The notes beneath the pieces were generated by a model. The model was given only the letters and a program-made list of their open reading frames with translations, did no database searches and was not told the DNA's origin. Positions 1-10,761 of a DNA stretch of 64,000 bases are shown piece by piece (within the stretch, counting starts at the first letter, position 1; every line of letters begins with the position of its first letter). The DNA comes from Vitis vinifera (lineage: Eukaryota; Streptophyta; Magnoliopsida; Vitales; Vitaceae): positions 16,527,001 through 16,591,000 of the forward strand of contig NC_081812.1 of the NCBI RefSeq assembly GCF_030704535.1, given 5' to 3'. The translations under genes and the position numbers were made by a program.

Positions 1-1434
1 GGATTATTAACCAGAGGTCCAGAACAATTAGGCATTGTACTGAGATGAACCACAATACTTTTGCTTCCTTTCCCGTGTTTTCCCACATCCAAGGAAGCAC
101 AGGGGAAAAGGAATTTTGTGAGTTTGTCCTTCACTCGTATCCCTGTTGATGGAAAAAGTACGAATTTATAACTGTACGCACAACAATGAAATTTTCAACT
201 GTGAGGAAATTTTCTAAACGGGGCATGAATTGTAATTTTGTATTAAAAAATAAAAAAGGGGAAATTTTGTCAATCCTTTTTAGTACTGAATCGAATTTTA
301 ATGTGGACCGTTAAATTTTGGCATCAATGTAAGTCATTGATTTGTCATAAAAGAGGAGCCAGATGGTGAAAAACTAGTCTGTTTCTCCACTTTTCTCATT
401 CCCCTTTCCTCACCTACCACCGCTTTTTTCTTTACAAAAAAAATTCAGAAGTACTTTTCCATTGTCTTCTCTCGCATCCTTATTCTTATTCAATTTAAAT
501 TTTATTTTCTTCTCCTAAAATTTATAATCTTTGTAAAGTTAAAAAGAAAAATACACCTCAATAATTTCTCAAGAATAAAAGAATAAACTTTAAATACCAA
601 CTAAAGAAAATAGAAAATTAAAATCAAATAAAATAATACTCTAAACATACCATAGAAACATTAAAATAAAATCTAAAATAAACTATTTTATTTTTATTAC
701 TTTAAATTTCATATCTTAGTATGACCTAGATGTAAGAATTTAACTAGTGTACGAACGTACAACTATACAAAAAATATAGTTAAAATATGAAAAATGTAAC
801 TAGGATAAGAAAATTTTGATCCGAAGATGATAAATGTGATCAAGATATTAACATATGAAATTTTATGATTTAGTTATAAAAAAAAAAATACATGATATAA
901 TCAAGATAACAAAAGTGTGATGAGTACAAAAAATATAACCAAAATACGAAAATTATACATTGAGGTATAAAATAAAATAAAAATCCTAACAGTAATAACG
1001 ATAATAATAACATAAAATTACATAATATGGTATTTTCATTCACATATATTTGTATAAGATAAATAATATAAAATATACTAAATTTGGTAACATAGCAAAG
1101 AAGCTATGGGTGTGCTTAATTATATTTCTTCTTGGTGCGGTATTTTATTTGTTTGTTAAACAAATTTGACTAGTACCGAGCATTTGAGATAGTTTCTGTG
1201 TATTACCAAATGGTGGTTGGTCTCAAACATTTGAAGGTCTTGTTTTTGTTTATGTAATTTGATAGGACAAAATTTTGGCATTTGGACAATATACTCAAAG
1301 AACTATACAGTTTGAATTGACGCAAATTTAATAAGCAAAAAGTTATAGAAACTAACACATAATGTTCAAAATATCATAGTTACTAATAAGCAAATCATAG
1401 AATTTGTGATACCCCACATCGGGCAAGGGGAGTA
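1..1434. other. AT-rich spacer, no gene seen
   Basis: Strongly AT-rich sequence with many short A and T runs. No convincing coding frame, RNA gene or terminal-repeat structure was found. It runs up to the left LTR of the element that starts at 1435. Confidence 0.6.
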
Positions 1435-1995
1435 TGTCACGACCTACTCAAATGACCTTTCCCATGGGCTTATATAGAGGGCAGGAAGCTTTTGGAGGCT
1501 CCTAAAACCACTTACACATAGTCATTGATGGGAAGAGTGTGGAAGGGTCTTCGAAAGGCTAGAGACACCCACACTTCTCTACATCAAGGGTGGAAGACAA
1601 GGGAAGCCTATGGAATGTTCTAAAAACGTCCAAATATGTCTTGTAAATACTTGTACATAGCTTTTGTATAAAGTTTTCTAGATAATTCTAGGAAAGTAAG
1701 GAACCTTTGTGGGTTCTAGAGAGTTCCATTAGTGCTTATAAATAGGTGAAGGCCTCATTTGGGCAAGGCACCACCCAAACCACTTTGTAACCAAGCAAGT
1801 GAGCTTCCAAGCACTTGTAAAGTTTTCTTTGAATAATAAAAACTACCATTCTTCAAGTGTTGCCTACTACGCCTTCCAAATCTTCCAAATTGTGTATATC
1901 TTAGCCTAACGAGCTAAGCATCGGGGGTAAGGCTAACTTAGCAAGATCAAGTGTTTTGACTTGCCTAAGTGCCGCATGAGACTAAGTTTGTAACA
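1435..1995 (+). repeat. Left LTR of the fossil element
   Basis: Starts TGTCACGACC and ends TAACA directly before the primer-binding site. It contains a TATA-like TATAAATA near 1738 and an AATAAA-like signal near 1833, the expected promoter and polyadenylation order. It pairs with the right LTR at 3520-4003. Confidence 0.85.
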
Positions 1996-3519
1996 GTTGG
2001 TATCAAAGCAAGGTTGTGAAGTGGGCATTGTAAAATAAGCATGTTGAGGTCCAATGTTGAGGATGCTAGTGAACAAACTCGTGGAAGGGAGATCGAGCCT
2101 ACTGCACGGGACATGGGTAGGAAGGATAAGTCTCATGATGTTGTTGCCAACATGGAGGCAAGGCTAGCCAAAGTGGAGCTAACCATGACGGATACTCGAG
2201 AAGGGTTGGACTTGATCGAGCAAGGCATGAAGAAGGGTATGAAGGATCTTAGGGAACAGATCCAAGACCTTCATGAGGGGATGCTAGTCTCACAGGTTCA
2301 ACCAATGTCGCACAAGGAGTTTGTGTCCTTCCAAGAGAAGGTCATGAGGATGCTTACTAGCATAAAGTCAACGATGGAGGCTTTGGCTACTCGAATGGAG
2401 TCTCGAGATCAGGAGGTTACGCAAGAGTTGGCCATCTACAAGGTCGTTGTGTCGACGCAAGTCATGGCCACACGGGAGACATCTAGGGTGGAGGTACCGA
2501 AGCCACAAGGATTTAATGGCAAGCGGAATTCCAAGAAGTTGGACAACTTCTTATGGCATATAGAGCAATACTTCGAGGCTATCGCACTAACTGATGAGGT
2601 GGCTAAGGTAAGGATTGTGACCCTCTACCTTACTGACATAGCTACTCTATGTGGCGTTGAAGGTTTGTTGATATGGAGAAAGGTATTTGTACCATAGAGA
2701 CATGGGAGGACTTCAAGAAGGAGATCAAGAGGTAGTTCTACCTTGAAAACATGGTTTACTTAGCCAAGAAAAACATGAAGCGTCTTAAGCACACAGGCTA
2801 GATTCGTGACTATGTCAAGGAGTTATCTTTGCTCATGCTTGAGATTCCTAATATGACTAAGGAGGAGTTGTTATTCAACTTCATGGATAACTTACAAAGG
2901 TGGGCCGAGCAGGAATTAAGACGCTGAGGTGTTCAAGACTTAGTCATTACTATAGCAGTAGCAGAGTCTTTAACGGATTGCAAGAGGGAAGACTCCTCCA
3001 AGGTTTAATCTTTGGAGAATAGCCACGCCACAAGTGAAGGAGACAAAGTTTCAAGGGACCATAATGCTCTTAGAATGGGATCAAGCAAGACTCCCAATGT
3101 TTGGAAAGGAAAGGGTAAGGTAAAAATGAAGGAATTTACGCCTAAAATCAAATGTTTCTTGTGTGATAGTCCACATTGGGCATGAGATTGTCCAAAGAGA
3201 AAGGCGTTGAGTGCCATGATTGAGGAGAAGGAATAGGAAGATGAAGCACATATGGGTTCAATGCAACTATTGGATGCCCTCCAAGCCAACCCAAAGCCTA
3301 GTACACCTAAGACTTCTTTACTATCAGAGGTGCAAGTAAAGAAGGCAAAAGGAGAGCGAGCTAAGGTAACCTGCCTACACATGGATAGGGTCACCAAAGG
3401 AAAGGTAAACTCAATGAGCAAGAGGAAGCAGTTTTGAGAAAGTTCTGAAAACACATCGAGAGATTTCAAGCCAAGCCGATGATGGGGATGTCGACATCGA
3501 CGGCATAAGTGGGGGAGAG

Positions 3520-4003
3520 TGTCACGACCTACTTAAATTACCCTCCTCATAGGCTTATATAGAGGGTATGAAACTTCTAGAGACTCTTAGAATCACCTAC
3601 ACTTAGTCATTGGTGGGAAGAGTGTCGAAGGTTCTAGAAAAGGTTAGAGACACCCACCTTCTCTACATCAAGGGTGGAAGACAAGGGAAGCTTATGGGAT
3701 GTTCTAGAAACTTCCAAAGAGTTTCATTGATGCCTATAAATAGATAAGGGTCTCATTTGGCCAATGCACCACCTAAACCACTTCGTAACCAAGCAAGTGA
3801 GCTTTCAAGTACTTTTAAAGTTTTCTTTGAGCAATAAAAGTTTTCATTTTTCAAGTGTTGCTTACCATGCATTCTAAAGCTTTCAAGTCGTGTGCATCTT
3901 AACCTAACGAGCTAAGTATCGGGCGTAAGGGTGATTTAGCAAGATCAAGTGTCTTGACTTATCTAGTGTCATACGAGTTTAGGGAAAGACTAAGTCTATG
4001 ACA
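3520..4003 (+). repeat. Right LTR of the fossil element
   Basis: Starts TGTCACGACC just after a purine tract and ends TGACA. It aligns along its length with the left LTR, sharing for example the block reading CTTATATAGAGGG and the block TCTACATCAAGGGTGGAAG. It is shorter than the left copy. Confidence 0.85.
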
Positions 4004-5103
4004 AGTAATTCTAATTAAGGGTCATTGGTATATTTAATTTTCTTTTAATTTAAAATAAAAAATAACAAATGGAGACAAAATCAAAAACATTGATTAGGCA
4101 TATCTTGTGGGAAGATTTATTAATTGGAAAAAATGGAATAGAGGGAAGCGGTGTTTTGGACCCAATTGGGCCCAAAAATTAAGATTTAGCCTATAAAAGT
4201 TGCATAATTGATGAGAATGATATAGAATGTGAAGAGACCAATATACCCTTCAAAACTATTTTGAATATTTTCTACCATAATATTTGACAAACTTTTTTAT
4301 CTTAATTTTTTTTAATAATTATTCTAAAAATTTTTTATTTTTAGAAAACTATTTTTTAAAAAATGTATCATTTTAAAAAAATAATTGACATATTTTTAGT
4401 TATTTTTTACACACATAATTTTAAATATATATATTTTCCAAGATATTTGATTTTTAAATAATAATTATAATAATTTATTTTTATTTTTTTGGAAAATTGT
4501 GTATTTTTTTCCAAATCACTAAATGAAATTAAATTTTATTGAGGTTTACAAAATGAATAAAATTTAAATTAATGTTTTCTTATTCTTTTTTTTTCATAGT
4601 CAATAAAGGTTATTTTTGAAAATATAAAAATTATTTTTTATAATTTTCACACTTTCTCTTGATTTTGAGCTTAAATAATGAATTTATATGGATCAAAGTT
4701 TAATTTTTTAATATGCTATAAACACAATTTTCACTTCATTTTTTTTTTTATTTTTTATGGTTTGACCAGAAAGTGAATAAAATTAATTGTACTTGACCTG
4801 GCAAATACAAGTGAATGGACCGTACGTAAAGCGACTTGAAAAAAGGGACTGGGGGAGGAGGGCGCCTTTATCGGCCTTTATTACAGGTGTCAACCTGAAT
4901 CCCATGTCACCCCTCACCTTTTTCTGCCAACTACTTCAGAAAAGGATGAGAAGTTAGCAGTGGCCAGTTTGAACGTTGAAGCTCAACTCAGGCATTCCAA
5001 ACCCAAATCCTCTTCTTCTTCAACTTCAACTTCAATCCACCCCATTTTCTTCTTCTTTTTCTTCTTTCATTCCCTTTTTTTCTTCCACACCCATCAAGAA
5101 ACC
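4004..5103. other. AT-rich spacer and leader of the DUF617 gene
   Basis: The stretch to about 4790 is AT-rich with no coding sign. From about 4800 the composition becomes mixed and then pyrimidine-rich (5010-5090), which fits a promoter and 5' leader of the gene starting at 5104. No TATA box could be fixed with confidence. Confidence 0.5.
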
Positions 5104-5823
5104 ATGACCAAGATCGACGCTCTCCGTCGATGCATACTCCCTTGCTTCTCCGCCACCACCACCGTATCTTCCACCACCACCATTGCCACGACCAAGAAAC
5201 GCCTCAGCACCTCGCTCAGAGACGACATCCAAGAGGACCACCTCCAAGATAACCCAGAAAACGACGAAGACTCAACTACCACCGACGAAAGCATCCCCAC
5301 CCACCCCCACCAGGCCCCCGCTCGCCCCTCCAAGACAATGGTCATCGGCACCATCTTCGGACACCGCCGCGGCCACGTCTGGTTCTGCGTCCAACACGAC
5401 CGCCTCAACACCAAGCCCTCTCTCCTCCTTGAACTTTCTATCCCCACCCACCAACTCGTCAAAGAAATGCGCTGCGGCCTCGTGCGCATCGCCCTCGAGT
5501 GCGACCGCTCCGACCTCAGCTCCTGTCCCCTCCACTCCGTCCCCGTTTGGACCATGTATTGCAACGGACGTAAGCTTGGGTTCGCCATTCGGAGAAAACC
5601 CACTGAGAATAACCGTGTGATGCTCAAGACCATGCAGTCGATGACGGTTGGAGCCGGAGTGATTCCGGCGGGCTTGGGCTCGGATGGAGATGGTGAGCTA
5701 ATGTACATGAGAGCCAACTACGAATGCGTGGTGGGAAGTTGTGACTCGGAGTCGTTTCATCTCATCAATCCGGACGACTGCCCCGGACAAGAACTCAGCG
5801 TCTTCTTGCTAAGGACTAGGTAA
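5104..5823 (+). CDS. MIZU-KUSSEI1-like protein (DUF617)
   Basis: An intronless gene for 239 residues. The N-terminal 75 residues are low-complexity, rich in Thr, Ser, Asp and Pro. The DUF617 domain fills residues 78-239: it opens with TMVIGTIFGHRRGHVWFCVQ, continues through LLLELSIPTHQLVKEM and VWTMYCNGRKLGFAIRR, and ends with NPDDCPGQELSVFLLRTR. The founding member, Arabidopsis MIZ1, is needed for root hydrotropism and sits at the ER membrane; most paralogues are uncharacterised. I chose ATG 5104 (A at -3). The frame stays open upstream to 4960, but only a GTG lies there and the extra residues are translated leader-like sequence. The length fits the family. Which paralogue it is cannot be settled here; from memory the neighbours point to the At2g37880 lineage. 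Codons are GC-rich at third positions compared with the flanks, as is common in intronless plant genes. Confidence 0.93.
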   Translation: MTKIDALRRCILPCFSATTTVSSTTTIATTKKRLSTSLRDDIQEDHLQDNPENDEDSTTTDESIPTHPHQAPARPSKTMVIGTIFGHRRGHVWFCVQHDRLNTKPSLLLELSIPTHQLVKEMRCGLVRIALECDRSDLSSCPLHSVPVWTMYCNGRKLGFAIRRKPTENNRVMLKTMQSMTVGAGVIPAGLGSDGDGELMYMRANYECVVGSCDSESFHLINPDDCPGQELSVFLLRTR

Positions 5824-8083
5824 TATGTGATTTCTCATTGCAGCCAGGGGTATTTTCGGCAAGAATGTTAATGTATGGGTTTCTTTGTCGTCCTTCCTCT
5901 ATGCGGGGGACAAAAAGTTTTGGGTTTTCTTCCTCAAGGTGCTCGAAAACAATGTGTTTTCTTGCTTTAGCTAATAGTTTTGGAGTTCTCTGGGAGGGGT
6001 TTCTTGGAATACAGATTTACATTTAATTTAATTTCATTTGAATTTGTCATTCTTATTTCTTTTTTTTATTTTATCCAAGGAGGGGTTTTTAGGTAATGTA
6101 ATTCTTCTTGTAGAGGTGATGACATTTTATAAGTGTTGATTCCATTAGAATTGTATTGGACATATCAAATTAGATTTCATGCTTCTCATGATTCTGATCT
6201 TTCATCCATTCAAAGCTTGATTCTCTGTGTTGGACAATACCAAGAAATGCCACCCCTTTGCTATCAGGATTTTCTTTCTCTGAATTTCTCTGCCTCAATT
6301 CGGTGCCATTATCTATACCTTCAAATAATAATAAAGAGTACAAAGGTTCCATCTGGTAAAAAAATAAAAGGTAAAAAGAAAAAAAGCATATTTTCTTTTT
6401 CGTCCAAACTTTATTTGGATTCTGATAATGCCTACCTGATTAGTCTTTTCTCTGTAAGAATCAATTTGTGGGTCTGAAGAGACTGGATTTGCAAGGATTT
6501 TGGATTAAAGTTCAAGATATGTTTGTGGATTCTTTCTGAACTTGGTAAGGATTGTAGAAGAATGTGACGTTGTACTTTCACTTATGGTTTACTTTTCAAA
6601 AAAGGATCTTTCTTTTTGTTATGTGTTGTATGTACATTTATTCTCTGGGCCAAGTCCTGGATCTGCTGGGTCTCCACATAACAAATTGTAGACCATGGAA
6701 GGCTTGGGACCAACCATTAGATTCAGAGGTTAAATCAAATGAGTGGTCAAGAGGTTTCAGCACTTGAAGTAAGAAATTTTCGACCAATTAGTGTTTACTA
6801 GGGATTAAAATGATATAAAGGGGTAAAGAGCTTAATGGGATGGGATCTTTGAGGTATATACGGTCCACTATTATGCCCATTGGTATGCATTATTCTTTTT
6901 TATTGGCAAACAATGAGTAGTAGTACTACAAAGGGTGCCATGCCAAAAGGGCCTGCCCTGGTATGCATTACTGTCTCCTATGCAAATGGCATCAGGGTTT
7001 TCTCACTACTTCCACAATTATTTGTTTCTTTTTATGATATTTCTCCTGTGAAAATTACTCACTACCTTTTTGCCCAGCAACTGCAACCAAAACTGCTTTT
7101 AGTAGTACTCTGTTTTTTTTTTTTTTGTTTTTCCCCCCCTCTAATTCTTGTGATCTTGCTATTGAACTGAGTCGCACTTATTTTTCCATAACTTATTAAA
7201 TGATTTCTTTAGATGTGAAGAATCAATCCAGTTTAGTTGGCAGTCTGGTCTGTGGGTCCAAGTCTTTGCCTTTGGAGGAGGAAGAATATTCTTCTACGTT
7301 TCTCAGGTTATTTGTGTTTTGATAGTGGCCAGAAGATATTGAACGACTGAGATTGTCAGATATTTGCTTCTCAGGTTGGAAACATATCGTATTAGTTATC
7401 ATCCAGTATTTTGCTTGATATTATATAATAAATAGTAAAGCTTCACCATCAAGCCGTCAACTTGTATGCTGGCTCTGTTACGGCTCCATGAACGGTCTAG
7501 GTTCCAAAACGTTACCACCCACACAGTCTTTAGATACTAAAACTTTCCAGCCAGATGTCTTTCACGTTTTGAACAGACTTTTTGTCCACTTTCTTTCTGG
7601 TTCATAGCTTTGCAACCAAGGACCACTTCCAATGAAGCAACATCACACGATAAAGAGGCATGGATCACGTGAGCTGCCACTTCTCTGCAACTTTTTTATG
7701 GCTGTGGATAGAAGCTTCTCACCTACTGATTGCGCAAGGGCTATTTACCAACTGCTCCATTTGAATGTCACACAAGTCCCTGATTTTTGTAGCATTCTTG
7801 ACAGGGATTGGTAACTATGGGATTTACCTCCAAATGTTAATGTTTTGATTTCAAGCGACTATAGGGCATTCGATTAAGTTCTTTTGCAGCAAAACTGCGG
7901 AAATTTTCCACGACTCAAAAAAATAAATATCTGGATCCTGCCTTCAATCTCCACCACAAAATTCTCCTCTTCTGAATAAGAATCTTCGTCCACCTTGCAC
8001 TCTATATCTGGTAATTACCAGCTTTTCCAGTGACTCAGGCACTGCAAGAAGAAAACTGATTTGTCTTTTAATTGCTTATTGAG
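5824..8083. other. Spacer between the DUF617 and dynein light chain genes
   Basis: The first few hundred bases probably hold the 3' UTR of the DUF617 gene, with AATAATAATAAA near 6325. The rest is mixed-composition spacer with no coding frame I can recognise. About 7930-8083, with CT-rich stretches, is probably the 5' leader of the dynein light chain gene. Confidence 0.45.
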
Positions 8084-9939
8084 ATGCTCGAGGGAAAAGC
8101 AGTGGTGCGTGAGACAGACATGCCGGAGGCAATGCAGAACCATTGCTTGGAGTTAGCTTACCAAGCTCTCGATCTCCATGAAGTTTGTGACCGTCAAGCC
8201 ATTGCTCACTACATTAAACAGGTTCATCTTAAACCCTTTGTATTCACTTTTATCCATGCAGTGGAAATCAAGTATATGTGCCACCCGTTTTGATTAAAAG
8301 TAAATAGATCTTCCTTCACTCCGATAAAAGATTAAGGTCTAATAATTGTACATCTTCCTTCAGTTGCTCATTGCTTTGATAATTGTGACTTTTCAAGTGA
8401 AATTATATATGCAATAATATGTATGGAGGAAAAAAACAAAAGAAAGGGAAGAAAACAACAATGAAGAGGGGAAAGAAGAAGAACCAGGCGTATAATGACT
8501 GCAGCCCAAAAGGCCAGATAGGTATGTAGACATCTAATTTCTTGTTGTAGGCAGTACCTGAAGGAGAGATCCGCAACCTCTATTGTTTCAATTGAAAGTG
8601 GTTCCTTGAGAAAAGAGAACCAAGTAATTCCAAAAGGTAAACTGCTATACAAAGATAATGTTTGCTCCTCATAACTAGTGTCCAATTTTTTTTAAGAAAA
8701 ATTTCCCTCATGACCAGGTCATGATTAGGAAAAGATTCTAAATGAATCAGATTTTAGCGGCCATCTGATAAGACTTGTTTAATTAGTATATTTAAAGAGG
8801 AAGTGACTGTTGAATTGATCAATAATATTCCTTTTCAAGTATCTCTTTTACCACAGAGAAAAAGTTGTATATTCTCTCAGTCCTTTTTAACTGAATGGGT
8901 TGTGGATTGAGCAATCTTTCAGTCCGCAACAATAAGGTCATATTTAATAATTGCAAGTCCAATCAGTGTGTATTCACCTTCAACCTTTTTCTCTAGAAAA
9001 TGGATACAAACTATTTTCTAGGCTGCTAAAATGTACCATTTATCAGAACTCATCACTTGAAGTTGCCTCAGAGGAAAATGTGATCTGCGTCTTTGCATCA
9101 ATTGGCTGTATAAGTTTCGAAAAATCATACAAAGTCTAGGCATGGACGGAGCTGTATGGTTGTAAACAAGGATTTACGTGACCAGTTGCAAGTGGTTGAT
9201 CGAGACAAAGCTTTATCAAGTTGCTTAATGACTCCTTGAGGGCTGCATAAAACCAGCTCTATTCACATCCCGAACTTGGCCAAGGGCCATGATGATCATT
9301 TACATGTTGGATTTCAGAGACGATGGATGTGCTTTTGGGCTACGATCCAGGGTATGATGACGGATCGTCTTTTAACAATCATGTGATTTGTGAAAGAACT
9401 ATCATTGACCAATTTGGGCACCAACATGCAAATAGGAACTATTATGTTCAGAATTCATGCAGCAACCAAGTAGGTCATGGGAAGTGCTCATTTTTAGTAT
9501 CAATAGATCCTGCAACTTTCCTGCATGACCTTGAACATGGGGCAGACTGTTGATTACCTTGGAAGAAAATATACAAGCAAAGAACTAGAAAATTCCTTCT
9601 TCAAGTCATATGCATATAGTCATAGAACACTAGCACTAATACCATGTGAATTCTAGTATGATGGTGTCTATCAAGTTTCTGCTAAAATTTAGACTTTCTG
9701 AGTTAATAAATTCCTGCTTGTTTTGCATGAGACAGAAATTTGACGAAGCTTATGGTCCAGCCTGGCACTGTGTAGTTGGCGTAGACTTTGGGTCTTGCAT
9801 TACACATCTGTGTGGAAATTTCATCTTTTTCCGGGTGGAGACTATGGAGTTCCTTGTCTTCAAGGACGGCAAGGACTTGACTGAAAGCAAGGAAGAGGCA
9901 ATTGGAGTACTGCAGGGAGCCGGAAAAGTTGATTCATGA
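8084..9939 (+). CDS. LC8-type dynein light chain
   Basis: Two exons, 8084-8221 and 9736-9939, give 113 residues. The intron begins GTTCAT after AAACAG and ends at GAGACAG; it is phase 0 and about 1.5 kb long. Exon 1 encodes the two LC8 helices (MPEAMQNHCLELAYQALDLH, then AIAHYIKQ). Exon 2 encodes the beta-strand half that forms the dimer and peptide groove: KFDEAYGPAWHCVVG, then DFGSCITHLCGNFIFF, matching the animal pattern WHCIVGRNFGSYVTH. The C-terminal tail (KDGKDLTESKEEAIGV) is longer than in animal LC8. LC8 is a dimeric hub that binds short linear motifs. Flowering plants have no cytoplasmic dynein heavy chain, so a motor role is unlikely; plant LC8 is known as a nuclear pore dimerisation factor. 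The donor is not a perfect consensus, but the joined frame reads cleanly through the domain. Confidence 0.88.
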
Positions 9940-10334
9940 GATCCATGTGCAAGCATAAAACACCACTTCTGCCATCACAAAGTGTTAGAAATTGTCGCTC
10001 TGCAAAATAACTTGAGGATGCAGTTATATTTCTTTTAGCAGTGAAAAGATCTTTGGAGCTGATTAAAAAACCTCATCACAAATATTTGGAGTGTGGCTAT
10101 TTCAATCCATTTTTGTCATTCTTCCTTTCTAGAGTCGTAGCTTGTGTTGGAACCTGGGCTCCAAGTCAACACAAGTGCAGCCTTCTCCCGCTGTTTGGCA
10201 AAATATATCAGAGTTCATCCATGTAAAGCTGTCCCATGGTTAAGCTGGTGGTTCGAATAATTAAATATCTGAATTGGAATGATCCACCACAAGTAGTACT
10301 TTACAATAAAGCTTACCATAGTTATGCAGTATGA

Positions 10335-10387
<53 letters not shown>

Positions 10388-10530
10388 CTGCATACTTGTG
10401 ATCTCCTGATCTCCAGAAGTTCAGAAAAGAAGGGAATGAATCAGAGAACAATAAAATAACTGATGTATACAAGAAAAACGAAGCTTACCATCCTGTAACG
10501 GATAGACATCTGGCTTGAATAGGAGATCGC
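9940..10530. other. Spacer downstream of the dynein light chain gene, with (AT)n
   Basis: Probable 3' UTR of the light chain gene, then a pure AT dinucleotide tract at 10338-10385 (48 bases). Nothing else was recognised before the microRNA hairpin. Confidence 0.5.
10338..10385. repeat. (AT)24 microsatellite
   Basis: An uninterrupted AT dinucleotide tract of about 48 bases. Its length is likely to vary between cultivars and to be a source of sequencing error. Confidence 0.95.
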
Positions 10531-10631
10531 ATTGGCAGTGAGGAAGAAGTAATCTGCAACCAGAGGACTAGCTGCAACGGAGATATACTTATCTAGACCT
10601 CAGGATGCAGATTACCCGATCCTGACCCAAT
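10531..10631 (-). ncRNA. MIR2111: MIR2111 microRNA precursor
   Basis: On the minus strand, 10614 down to 10594 reads TAATCTGCATCCTGAGG followed by TCTA. This equals the known miR2111-5p except for one base (U to C at position 19). The opposite arm, 10568 down to 10548, begins GTCCTCTGGTTGCAGATTAC and is the star strand. Pairing by hand gives a duplex with two-base 3' overhangs on both ends, 16 of 19 positions paired and three single mismatches, with a 25-base loop between the arms (10569-10593). The lower stem continues with ATTGG against CCAAT. This meets the usual plant microRNA criteria. miR2111 is made in shoots, responds to phosphate and nitrogen supply, moves to roots and cleaves F-box/Kelch transcripts (TML/HOLT type). 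The gene lies in the spacer between the light chain gene (+) and the carrier gene (-). The hairpin is clear; expression is not shown by sequence. Confidence 0.9.
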
Positions 10632-10753
10632 ATTGCCTCAATGTGGAGGAAATAAATTTGTGAGAAAGAAAGAAAGAAGATGAGAGCAATATAGATCATT
10701 AGAAGTTTGTAGCAAGAGAAGAGTGATGGTTTGTATGCATGATCCACGGGAGG

Positions 10754-10761
10754 AATTTATA
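10754..10761 (-). promoter_or_regulatory. Candidate TATA box for the MIR2111 transcript
   Basis: The minus strand reads TATAAATT here, about 120 bases upstream of the hairpin. This would place a start site near 10725 with a pyrimidine-rich leader. The spacing fits a Pol II pri-miRNA promoter. No perfect P1BS (GNATATNC) element was found by eye close by. Confidence 0.4.

Larger units (their letters stand above)
1435..4003 (+). mobile_element. Fossil non-autonomous LTR retroelement (Ty3-like gag, no pol)
   Basis: Two related long terminal repeats face the same way at 1435-1995 and 3520-4003; both begin TGTCACGACCTAC and end in CA. Just inside the left LTR (1997-2009) is TTGGTATCAAAGC, close to the initiator-Met tRNA primer site. 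A purine-rich tract (3509-3519) precedes the right LTR. The four bases AGTA flank both ends, a partial target duplication. Inside, a gag-like region begins near 2041, with a coiled-coil-like start followed by a Ty3-type gag core around 2500-2700. A zinc-knuckle-like stretch lies near 3150-3200. The interior is only about 1.5 kb and shows no protease, reverse transcriptase or integrase, so the element depended on others. It is broken, with several breaks. The LTRs differ at very roughly one base in seven by eye, so it is old, probably many millions of years. Confidence 0.85.

Noticed and set aside
4960-5103. Upstream extension of the DUF617 frame
   Set aside because: It would need a GTG start, which nuclear genes rarely use, and the extra residues are translated CT-rich leader. 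ATG 5104 fits the family.
5094-5717. Long open frame antisense to the DUF617 gene
   Set aside because: It is a shadow of a GC-rich coding gene; no family resemblance and it lies wholly on the opposite strand of a clear domain.
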